Shown: positions 1 through 5,796 of the stretch, piece after piece | Layout: each line of letters starts with the position of its first letter | Numbering within the stretch: the first letter of the stretch is position 1 | Origin: Ignavibacteriales bacterium | Lineage (GTDB): Bacteria > Bacteroidota > Ignavibacteria > Ignavibacteriales > Ignavibacteriaceae | Direction of reading: 5' to 3' | NCBI GenBank assembly: GCA_020061995.1 | Contig: JAGUXE010000314.1 | Coordinates: 1 to 9,234 of the forward strand | Length of the DNA stretch: 9,234 bases | Translations under genes and position numbers: made by a program | Notes under the pieces: model-generated | Databases searched by the model: none | What the model was told of the DNA's origin: nothing | The model's input: only the letters and a program-made list of their open reading frames with translations

Positions 1-108
1 ACTGTTAAGGAAGAATATTTCCCAATTTTCATTTGTTGTGATGTTAAATCGTTTGTAATAATTCTCATATTTTACTCTATATATGATTAATTGGCTAACT
101 ATTAATTG

Positions 109-133
109 AGCCGATTGACATCGGCTATTTTTT
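109..133 (+). terminator. Rho-independent terminator of a gene left of the window
   Basis: A perfect 7-bp stem AGCCGAT / ATCGGCT (109-115 and 120-126) with a TGAC tetraloop is followed by A and six T (128-133). The T tract lies on the plus-strand side, so it ends a transcript entering from the left edge. Bases 1-108 carry only short frames open to the edge, stopping at 56-58 or 88-90; neither residual peptide is recognisable, so the terminated gene cannot be named. Confidence 0.75.
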
Positions 134-139
134 GTAACA

Positions 140-165
140 TTAGCACGAAACGCCGTTCGGGCTAA
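140..165. repeat. Interrupted hairpin TTAGC-CGAA / TTCG-GCTAA
   Basis: TTAGC (140-144) and CGAA (146-149) pair with TTCG (156-159) and GCTAA (161-165), with one A/G mismatch and a six-base loop ACGCCG. It starts 7 nt after the T tract of the preceding terminator and is locally GC-richer than its surroundings. It has no following T tract, so it is not a simple terminator. The role is unknown; a protein-binding site or a folded 3' end are possibilities. Confidence 0.4.
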
Positions 166-370
166 AACTCTTATTAAAATTTAATCCAATCACTATAACT
201 TCCTAAAACAAAATAACTTATTGAGACTCACAGCTTATGACCACCTTCTCAAAACAAGAAAAATAATTCTCACTAAAAAACCACATCCACTAATCGTCTA
301 ATCAACTTCTAACTTCACGACTCTGTTTACACATTGGGTTCTATTATAATTTTTGTTTTTAGCAACAAGA

Positions 371-619
371 CTAATTTTCATTTCTATTCCAACACATATG
401 ATTAGAGATGCATGATGCCAAACAATTTAGTTTTGAATATTTTGTGAAGTAACATAGAGCAGATGAACCACTGACACTATCAGCAGTTTCATTACCCCGA
501 TATGTAAATCCGTTTCCGGTGGAAGCACTGAAGAAGTAAAACAAATAGAACCCCTTCAAAAAAATACTAAAGAAAAGAATCATTAATATTGTCAATGCAA
601 TTATAACAATATTCTTCAA
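371..619 (-). CDS. Doubtful small membrane/secreted protein frame
   Basis: An 82-residue open frame read leftward from a TTG at 619. Its first ~30 residues are strongly hydrophobic, like a signal peptide or membrane helix, and the rest is rich in Ser, Asn and Cys (four Cys in the last 30 residues). Against it: the start is TTG, the 15 nt upstream contain no purine-rich ribosome binding site, stops lie close upstream, and a promoter-like element (600-627) overlaps the 5' end, which would leave only a later ATG (583) nearly leaderless. AT-rich random sequence readily yields hydrophobic frames like this. I do not recognise the protein and consider it more likely spurious than real. Confidence 0.18.
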   Translation of the reverse strand: MKNIVIIALTILMILFFSIFLKGFYLFYFFSASTGNGFTYRGNETADSVSGSSALCYFTKYSKLNCLASCISNHMCWNRNEN

Positions 620-627
620 ACTGTCAA
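600..627 (-). promoter_or_regulatory. Consensus-like -35/-10 promoter, leftward
   Basis: Read on the minus strand, TTGACA (627-622) is followed after 16 nt by TATAAT (605-600), exact matches to both classical sigma-70 hexamers. A start near 593 would transcribe leftward into the gene-poor stretch. If the host is Bacteroidota-like its main promoters need not follow this consensus, so a chance match in AT-rich DNA is a real possibility. Confidence 0.35.
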
Positions 628-684
628 GAGGTGGCTATCACACACAATTGATCTAATATCAATAGTAGCTATCTCTTATTATTA

Positions 685-708
685 CTGTCGAGAAGTCGTT
701 CTCAACAG
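685..708. repeat. Hairpin CTGT-GAGAA / TTCTC-ACAG
   Basis: CTGT (685-688) and GAGAA (690-694) pair with TTCTC (699-703) and ACAG (705-708) around a GTCG loop, with a single C/A mismatch. A second GAGAA at 713-717 could compete for TTCTC, giving two mutually exclusive hairpins. No T tract follows. It lies about 345 nt upstream of the Crp/Fnr gene, in sequence with no identified gene. Confidence 0.35.
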
Positions 709-1052
709 CCGTGAGAATACTAAAAATTAATTTCAGCAAAATCAACTTATGTGTCTGCACCTTATCATTAGCTTTCAACCAATTGTAATAAACTAAATTA
801 TGGAAAATATAAGTTTACTTTTTTTACCGATTAAAGTTCAACTTCATCTTATAACCCTGTTACTTGAATAATGAATAGCATTTAAAATTAACAACTACTC
901 CTTACGGACCAGTTAAATGTTAAAGTTGACCAACTGTTTTTAGAAATCTATCTGACTTTCTTCCATTTACATCTTTTCTCTCTAATTTTTGTTTATTAAA
1001 CTGTAAATACAAATATTAAGTTTTTTGCAATATTCAAGTTCAAGTATTAGGA

Positions 1053-1664
1053 TTGTCTTTTTCTATGAATGATAAAATTTCTGAGAACATTTTAAAATCA
1101 TTCCGCGAGTTTGTAAATAAGTTTATTCCAACAGACGATGAACTTTTTTATTCCTTAATCAGCAACTTTGAGTATAAGAAAGTCGCAAGAAAAGAACTTC
1201 TACTTGAAGCCGGAAAAACTGCCAATAAAATATTTTTCTTATCTGAAGGATTTGTTCGCTTCTTTCACACGAAAAATGATGGAGCTGAGGTAACAAGCGA
1301 TTTTTATTTTGCACCAGGTTTCATTACATCATTTACTAGCTTCATTGATCAAAAACCAGCAATCGTAAATATTCAGGCAATGGTTAAAATGGATGTTCTG
1401 TTTATTAAATACAGCGATTTAATGACCTTGTATGATAAAGAACACAAAGTAGAAAGACTAGGCAGACTTCTTGCCGAACAGGTTTTTATAACATCTGAAA
1501 AACACTTGTTAAGTTTCCTAAATGACTCGCCTCAGGACAGATACTCATGGTTAATGAAAGAATATCCGGAATATGTTAAAAATATTCCACTGCATTACAT
1601 CGCATCATACCTTGGAATAACTGCAGAATCACTCAGTCGTATAAGAAATCGATCCTTAAAATAA
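1053..1664 (+). CDS. Crp/Fnr family transcriptional regulator
   Basis: A DNA-binding regulator of the cyclic-nucleotide-binding-domain superfamily. Residues ~40-125 form the beta-roll sensor domain (pattern NKIFFLSEGFVRFF, then a GFITSFTSF segment as in Bacteroidota Crp/Fnr proteins). Residues ~126-160 are the dimer helix, and ~178-200 the recognition helix-turn-helix (LHYIASYLGITAESLSRIR). The roll lacks a clear cAMP phosphate-binding RxA signature and there is no Fnr-type Cys cluster, so the signal is unknown. The open frame begins at a TTG (1053), but the ATG at 1065 is an equally good or better start, with AGGA at 1049-1052; the first four residues are therefore uncertain. It is first in a co-directional run and sits 87 nt before a nitroreductase-like lipoprotein gene, a likely target. 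The family is certain; the regulon is inferred. Confidence 0.93.
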   Translation: MSFSMNDKISENILKSFREFVNKFIPTDDELFYSLISNFEYKKVARKELLLEAGKTANKIFFLSEGFVRFFHTKNDGAEVTSDFYFAPGFITSFTSFIDQKPAIVNIQAMVKMDVLFIKYSDLMTLYDKEHKVERLGRLLAEQVFITSEKHLLSFLNDSPQDRYSWLMKEYPEYVKNIPLHYIASYLGITAESLSRIRNRSLK

Positions 1665-1684
1665 TTTCTTAACTTAAGTCAAGA

Positions 1685-1753
1685 ATTTTATCCTCAAGTA
1701 CAAAGTAGTTTTGTACTGTAATTATTTAATTAAAACATTATTGAGGATAAAAT
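1685..1753 (+). promoter_or_regulatory. Nested stem-loop covering RBS and start codon of the nitroreductase gene
   Basis: ATTTTATCCTCAA (1685-1697) is the perfect reverse complement of TTGAGGATAAAAT (1741-1753). The right arm holds the Shine-Dalgarno GAGGA (1743-1747) and the A and T of the ATG at 1752, so in the mRNA a 13-bp stem would occlude ribosome entry. Inside the 43-nt loop is a second inverted repeat AGTACAAA / TTTGTACT (1697-1704 and 1710-1717, 5-nt spacer), sharing one base with the outer left arm. The symmetry is seen directly; action as a translational switch (thermometer, ligand or protein responsive) is inference. The inner repeat could alternatively be a DNA operator for the upstream Crp/Fnr protein. 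Confidence 0.6.
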
Positions 1754-2828
1754 GAAAACAAAAAGTATTCTTGCACTAGCGACGGTAGTATCATTTTTTT
1801 CAGGATGTGGATCCGTTTCAAGGGAAAATTTTCAACAAGAGCTTTCAAACCCGATTGAAAAAATTATCTACTATGCTTCATTAGCCGGAAGTTCCCATAA
1901 CACCCAGCCATGGTTTGTTACTGTAGATAGTAATTCTGTAATTCATATAAAAGCCGATTTTTCTAGAAAACTTCATATTGTTGATCCTGATGCCCGCGGA
2001 ATGCTTATTTCCTTGGGAGCTTTTATTGAAAACTTAGAACTTGCTGCAGGTAGTTTTGGGTATAAAGCAGACATTAAAATAACTTCGCCAAATAATAGCG
2101 ATTCTAATGTTGCCACAATTCAACTTAGCAAATTCCAAAAGAGTGGATACGAACTTAGTCAAATTGAGAACCGGAGAACACTTCGAACTCCTTTTCAGAA
2201 AATCGAAATCTCAAAAGATCATTTGAACAAGCTTATTGATAATAATAACTCTGAAATATTTTATTTCTCATCCTTCTCTGAAGAAGGAAAATATATTGCA
2301 GAGCAAACACTTGCAGCTTACACTCAGCAGGCGCAGGATGATCAGGCTAAACAGGAGCTTGCAAACTGGATGCGTTTTTCAAACAGCGATGTTGAGAAAC
2401 ATCTTGATGGACTTACAACTTCAGGAATGGGCATAACTGGTTTTGGTGGATTCTTTGTAAGAAATTTTTATAAGCCGGAAGACTCGATGAAAGACTCTTT
2501 TATCAAAACTGGAATTGAAAAAACTAAAGAGCAAACAGAAAATTGCGGCGGCTGGCTTGTGATTGTGCAAAATGAAGATAGTCCCGAGCGCTGGATAAAA
2601 ACAGGTAGGTTATATGAGAAACTTAATTTGACTTGCAGAGATTTGATGATCGGTTTCCATCCTATGAACCAAATGATTGAAGAAGATAACTTTGAAAAGA
2701 ATGTAAATGAACGATTATCACTGCCGGGGGTCATTCAGTTTGTAGCACGCATTGGTTATGTCGATGAGTATCCATCGGCAAACAGTGTGCGCAGATCTGT
2801 AAAAGAAATAATCAGATATGCTGAATAA
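1752..2828 (+). CDS. Acg-type nitroreductase-family flavoprotein, predicted lipoprotein
   Basis: Residues 1-19 look like a lipoprotein signal peptide: basic start, hydrophobic core, then FFSGC with Cys19 as the likely lipidated residue (Phe at -3 is less usual). The mature part has the marks of the Acg/Rv3131-like branch of the nitroreductase fold: SSHNTQPW at 47-54 near the N-terminus, RRTLRTPF at 141-148, GGWLVIV at 266-272, a long helix with GRLYEKLNLTCRDLMIGFHP (285-304), and RIGY at 333-336. Family members bind FMN or have lost it and act as putative reductases or FMN-storage proteins; the substrate here is unknown. The membrane-anchored, exported location is unusual for a flavoprotein. 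The start is supported by GAGGA 5 nt upstream of ATG, which itself lies in a strong stem. It follows the Crp/Fnr gene by 87 nt and precedes a barrel-like protein by 45 nt. Confidence 0.85.
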   Translation: MKTKSILALATVVSFFSGCGSVSRENFQQELSNPIEKIIYYASLAGSSHNTQPWFVTVDSNSVIHIKADFSRKLHIVDPDARGMLISLGAFIENLELAAGSFGYKADIKITSPNNSDSNVATIQLSKFQKSGYELSQIENRRTLRTPFQKIEISKDHLNKLIDNNNSEIFYFSSFSEEGKYIAEQTLAAYTQQAQDDQAKQELANWMRFSNSDVEKHLDGLTTSGMGITGFGGFFVRNFYKPEDSMKDSFIKTGIEKTKEQTENCGGWLVIVQNEDSPERWIKTGRLYEKLNLTCRDLMIGFHPMNQMIEEDNFEKNVNERLSLPGVIQFVARIGYVDEYPSANSVRRSVKEIIRYAE

Positions 2829-2873
2829 AAGTTAATTTAATTTTTTAACTCTACTATAAAAGGAAATCAAATC

Positions 2874-3431
2874 ATGAAAAAATCAATTTTAATAATCGTC
2901 GTTTTGTTTACCTCAACGTTATGGGCACTACAAATTAATTCTGATTCATTAATAACAAAACAAACCTTAGGTACCGAGTTGGATTTACTTCCATACCTAA
3001 GCGGTGGATATTACGTGTCAGCGTGGTATGGAATCAATCAATTTAGAGTCAGAGCAATATTAACAAAAACAAAAGTCCCCCAATTTGCAGTGGCTGATGG
3101 TTATACAGATAATAAACTTAAAGTCTATGCGTTTATCACGGATTACTTTTTTAAGAAAAACTTTGAAGGATTTTGGATTGGTGCCGGACTTGAATATTGG
3201 GATTCGCAAATTACTTATGAAGCCGAATATCAAACTTCATCATACAACAACACGGTTTTTACGCTGGGCGGAGGATATGTGTGGAAGTTCTATGATAATT
3301 TCTATCTGAATCCGTGGGTAGCTATTCATTATATCATCGGGGGCGATAAAGAAGTGCCGGTTGGAAGCAGCACGTTTAAACCAAATGTGTTTACGCCGGA
3401 AGCATCAATCAAAATCGGCTGGCATTTTTAA
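2874..3431 (+). CDS. Small outer-membrane beta-barrel-like protein
   Basis: A 185-residue protein with an N-terminal signal peptide (residues ~1-18, MKKS then hydrophobic core ending LWA). The rest is a succession of amphipathic, aromatic-rich strands separated by short polar turns (e.g. GGYYVSAWYG 44-53, FEGFWIGAGLEYW 97-109, TVFTLGGGYVWKF 127-139, LNPWVAIHYIIGG 145-157), and the final segment SIKIGWHF ends in Phe, the classic last-strand signal for outer-membrane insertion. This fits an 8-strand barrel of the OmpA/OmpW size class, though I do not recognise a specific family. AAGGAA lies just upstream of the ATG. Tight spacing with the lipoprotein gene before it suggests co-transcription and a shared envelope role; function is unknown. 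Confidence 0.8.
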   Translation: MKKSILIIVVLFTSTLWALQINSDSLITKQTLGTELDLLPYLSGGYYVSAWYGINQFRVRAILTKTKVPQFAVADGYTDNKLKVYAFITDYFFKKNFEGFWIGAGLEYWDSQITYEAEYQTSSYNNTVFTLGGGYVWKFYDNFYLNPWVAIHYIIGGDKEVPVGSSTFKPNVFTPEASIKIGWHF

Positions 3432-3525
3432 TCAATCAGCACTAATCGAATTGTTAAATTGGTTTGTGAGAAACAAATCAGCAGTTTGACTAAAAGATAA
3501 TTAAATTTGAATAGGAGTTATTAAA

Positions 3526-4614
3526 ATGTTAAAAATATTTTTTCTGATTGTTCTTTTCATCCACGGGATGATTCATATCTTAGGTTTTCTTAAAGCATAT
3601 CAGCTTGCGGAAATTAACCAGCTCACACAAAATATTTCCAGGCCAATGGGAATACTCTGGCTAATTGCACTAATTCTTTCCCTTGCAGCCGCAATTCAAT
3701 TCATAAGTAATCACGATTTGTGGTGGATAACCGCTCTGGCTGCTGTAATCTTATCACAAGTTCTAATAATTTTATTCTGGCAGGACGCTAAGTTCGGAAC
3801 AATAGCCAATATTATTATTCTGTTATCTATAATTGCCGGATATGGATTCTGGAGCTTTGAAAATATTTTTAACAATGATGTTGCTTTCAGGCTTGAAACA
3901 AGCTCAAAGATTGAAAAGAATCTTCTTACCGATAAAGATATTGAGCATCTTCCGGCTCCGGTACAAAAATATCTCAGATATACTGGAGTAATCAACAAAG
4001 AAAAGGTTAATAATGTTAAGATAGTTTTTGACATTGAAATGCGGGAGAAAGGAAAAGACTGGTTTAAAGCGACATCTGTTCAATATAATTTTTTTGATGA
4101 GCCAACCCGTCTTTTCTATATGCAAGCAAAGATGTTTGGTATGACAGTCCCCGGCTATCACAGATATGTTAAAGCAAAAGCAACGATGGACATCCGCTTG
4201 GTTGGTTTATTCCCGATAGTAAAGCAATCGGGAGAGATTATGAACAAAACAGAAACCGTTACTTTGTTTAACGATATGTGTCTTATGGTTCCCGCAACTT
4301 TGATTGACAGACGAATTCAATGGGGACCGATTGATAGCTTAACCACCAAAGCTGTTTTTACCAACAGGGGAATTTCTATTTCCGCAACACTTTACTTCAA
4401 TGAGACCGGACAGTTGATTAATTTTACTTCGGATGATCGAACAGCAATATCTGATATGAAGCAATACCGATTCTCAACACCCGTTTCAGATTACAAAAAT
4501 ATAAATGGAAGAAATGTTCCAACATATGGTGAAGCCACCTGGCTCTATCCGGATGGAGAATTCATATATGGAAAATTCAAATTACAAACCATCCAATACA
4601 ATCTTTCTAATTAG
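3526..4614 (+). CDS. DUF6544-like membrane protein
   Basis: The first ~110 residues form four hydrophobic helices (about 2-20, 43-61, 65-85, 90-109). The remaining ~250 residues are a soluble domain that begins with LPAPVQKYLRYTGV (142-155), followed by VQYNFFDEPTRLFYMQAKMFGM (split around 185-206) and MDIRLVGLFPIVKQSGE (221-237), a layout matching the family I know as DUF6544 (formerly grouped with DUF6920). Members are membrane-linked proteins of unknown function, probably with a lipid- or ligand-binding beta-rich fold; no catalytic motif is visible. AGGAG (3513-3517) lies 8 nt before the ATG, a strong ribosome binding site. It follows the barrel-like gene by 94 nt and precedes the EFR1 gene by 54 nt. 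Confidence 0.8.
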   Translation: MLKIFFLIVLFIHGMIHILGFLKAYQLAEINQLTQNISRPMGILWLIALILSLAAAIQFISNHDLWWITALAAVILSQVLIILFWQDAKFGTIANIIILLSIIAGYGFWSFENIFNNDVAFRLETSSKIEKNLLTDKDIEHLPAPVQKYLRYTGVINKEKVNNVKIVFDIEMREKGKDWFKATSVQYNFFDEPTRLFYMQAKMFGMTVPGYHRYVKAKATMDIRLVGLFPIVKQSGEIMNKTETVTLFNDMCLMVPATLIDRRIQWGPIDSLTTKAVFTNRGISISATLYFNETGQLINFTSDDRTAISDMKQYRFSTPVSDYKNINGRNVPTYGEATWLYPDGEFIYGKFKLQTIQYNLSN

Positions 4615-4668
4615 AAATTACGAAGATGATTGAATAACAGAATTGAGAATTAGAAACAATAAAAACAT

Positions 4669-5709
4669 ATGAGTACGTTCAGTGAAATATTAATGTTTTA
4701 TTTCTCCGGAACAGGCAATTCAAAGCAAGTTGCAAAGTGGATTTCGGAGTTTGCCTCTTCAAGAAGTATTGATTGCAAGTTATTTGATATTTCAAAAACA
4801 GATGTTTTGCAGTTAGAACCATTAGATTCAAATGCGTTGATTATTATTATCTCTCCGGTGCACGGTTTTAATTTCCCCAAAATAACATTAGACTTTATTG
4901 CGCACTTTCCCAAAGGGAAAAATAAACTTGTCTTAATGAATACAAGAGCCGGGATGAAGATAGGCTCCTTTATTACACCCGGACTAACCGGAATAGCATT
5001 TATTCTATCTTCACTATTTCTAAAAAGAAAAGGTTATAAAATAGTTGGACAAATTCCTTTTGATATGCCCTCCAACTGGATTTCAATACATCCGGCACTA
5101 AATGAAAGAACTGTTAAGTTTATCCACCAGAAGAATTATGATAGAGTGAAAAAACACACAGATATTATTTTTGATGGCAAGAAAGATTTTATTGCGCTAC
5201 GAGATATAATTCAAGACTTAATAATTGCACCCGTTTCATTAGGATACTATTTTGTTGGAAGATTTGTGTTTGCAAAAACATTTTATGCTTCTTATAAATG
5301 TGATAATTGCGATATATGTATAAAACAATGTCCCGTAAAAGCCATTGAGAAAGTTAATAACCGTCCATATTGGACGTTTAATTGTGAAAGCTGTATGAAA
5401 TGTATGAACTCTTGTCCCAAAAGAGCCATCGAAACAGCACACGGACTTTTTATAATTACTATTTTCTTAATTTCTACTTTATCATCATTAATAATTACCC
5501 CGCTTTTGCCGGAAAGCGGTATTAATGATTTAATAAGATTTCTAATTGTGAATTCTGTCTTTGTGACTTATCTGTGGATTTTATACAAAGCCCAGCACTT
5601 AATAATCGGGAAAAAATTCGTGGGGAAATTGATAGTAGTTACATCTTTAACATATTACAAGTTCTGGGGGCGTTACAAATCCATACCGGATTATAAATGG
5701 AAGAAATGA
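4669..5709 (+). CDS. EFR1-type flavodoxin / bis-[4Fe-4S] ferredoxin fusion
   Basis: The N-terminal half is a flavodoxin-like domain: strand EILMFYFS, then the FMN phosphate loop SGTGNS (13-18), a SPVHGFNFP segment (62-70) and an NTRAG loop (91-95). Residues 211-221 (CDNCDICIKQC) and 239-249 (CESCMKCMNSC), each followed by Pro, give eight Cys for two [4Fe-4S] clusters. The C-terminus has hydrophobic helices at ~259-278 and ~290-307 and an aromatic/basic tail, so the protein is probably membrane-bound on the cytoplasmic face. This is the architecture of EFR1-family ferredoxin proteins, predicted electron carriers; partners are unknown. No clear Shine-Dalgarno precedes the ATG, but the next Met (residue 9) lies inside the first beta strand, so the upstream start is preferred. 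It is last in the plus-strand run and could serve the flavoprotein encoded upstream. Confidence 0.9.
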   Translation: MSTFSEILMFYFSGTGNSKQVAKWISEFASSRSIDCKLFDISKTDVLQLEPLDSNALIIIISPVHGFNFPKITLDFIAHFPKGKNKLVLMNTRAGMKIGSFITPGLTGIAFILSSLFLKRKGYKIVGQIPFDMPSNWISIHPALNERTVKFIHQKNYDRVKKHTDIIFDGKKDFIALRDIIQDLIIAPVSLGYYFVGRFVFAKTFYASYKCDNCDICIKQCPVKAIEKVNNRPYWTFNCESCMKCMNSCPKRAIETAHGLFIITIFLISTLSSLIITPLLPESGINDLIRFLIVNSVFVTYLWILYKAQHLIIGKKFVGKLIVVTSLTYYKFWGRYKSIPDYKWKK

Positions 5710-5710
5710 A

Positions 5711-5750
5711 AGACTGAAGAAGATTAAATCAGTGTCAGGTTTATTTATTT
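5711..5750 (+). terminator. Weak possible terminator after the EFR1 gene
   Basis: ACTGA (5713-5717) can pair with TCAGT (5729-5733) across an 11-nt loop, followed by a T-rich run (5740-5750) interrupted by A. It lies just after the EFR1 stop codon, in the convergent junction, where a terminator is expected. The stem is short, so this is tentative. Confidence 0.22.
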
Positions 5751-5792
5751 ATCCATTCGCTCTTTGAACATAAAGAATCTTTCCAAACTTTT
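5745..5792 (-). pseudogene. Remnant of a LytTR response-regulator 3' end
   Basis: Read on the minus strand, these 16 codons give KSLERFFMFKERMDK and a stop, matching VSVERSSAFKEWMDK plus stop at the end of the intact LytTR regulator (6916-6963) at 9 of 15 residues. At DNA level the stop-proximal part is nearly identical (13 identical bases, 5744-5756 versus 6915-6927), and about two thirds of the 48 bases match in register. The remnant starts within a few bases of the hydrolase stop codon, so the hydrolase gene lies between two direct repeats of the regulator's C-terminal codons. No further regulator-like sequence is seen upstream in this frame, which runs into the hydrolase coding region. 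It is best read as a scar of an insertion, or of a duplication followed by deletion. Confidence 0.6.
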
Positions 5793-5796
5793 AATT

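Larger units (their letters stand above)
181..1052. other. AT-rich stretch without a convincing gene
   Basis: No frame here has the features of a normal gene: frames are short, lack ribosome binding sites and do not resemble a family I know. The stretch holds a weak minus-strand frame (371-619), a promoter-like minus-strand element (600-627), a hairpin (685-708), a possible weak stem CAGTT/AACTG followed by five T (910-941), and the leader of the Crp/Fnr gene, including a tandem TTCAAG repeat (1033-1044). It could be decayed coding sequence, a long leader or a small-RNA locus; sequence alone does not decide. Confidence 0.5.

Noticed and set aside
135..170. Integron attC-like recombination site
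   Set aside because: The hairpin has paired arms but lacks the required GTTRRRY / RYYYAAC core sites, and there is no integrase or cassette series.
800..871. 23-codon plus-strand frame starting at ATG 800
   Set aside because: It has no ribosome binding site, is very short and lies in AT-rich sequence with no other coding sign.
1685..1753. Terminal inverted repeats of a miniature mobile element
   Set aside because: The element would be only 69 bp, has no target-site duplication, and its right arm is the RBS and start codon of a gene, which fits RNA regulation better.
2236..2734. Open frames overlapping the nitroreductase gene (2236-2436 plus, 2468-2734 minus)
   Set aside because: They lie wholly inside a gene with clear family motifs, and their products lack recognisable domains.
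2830..2850. Inverted repeat AGTTAA / TTAACT between nitroreductase and barrel genes
   Set aside because: The six AT-rich pairs around a 9-nt loop are weak and expected by chance at this composition; there is no T tract after it.
3085..3309. Plus-strand frame inside the barrel-like gene
   Set aside because: It is an out-of-frame shadow of a gene with a good signal peptide and C-terminal strand signal.
3711..4161. Two minus-strand frames opposite the DUF6544-like gene
   Set aside because: They are antisense to a supported gene, overlap each other and have no family resemblance.
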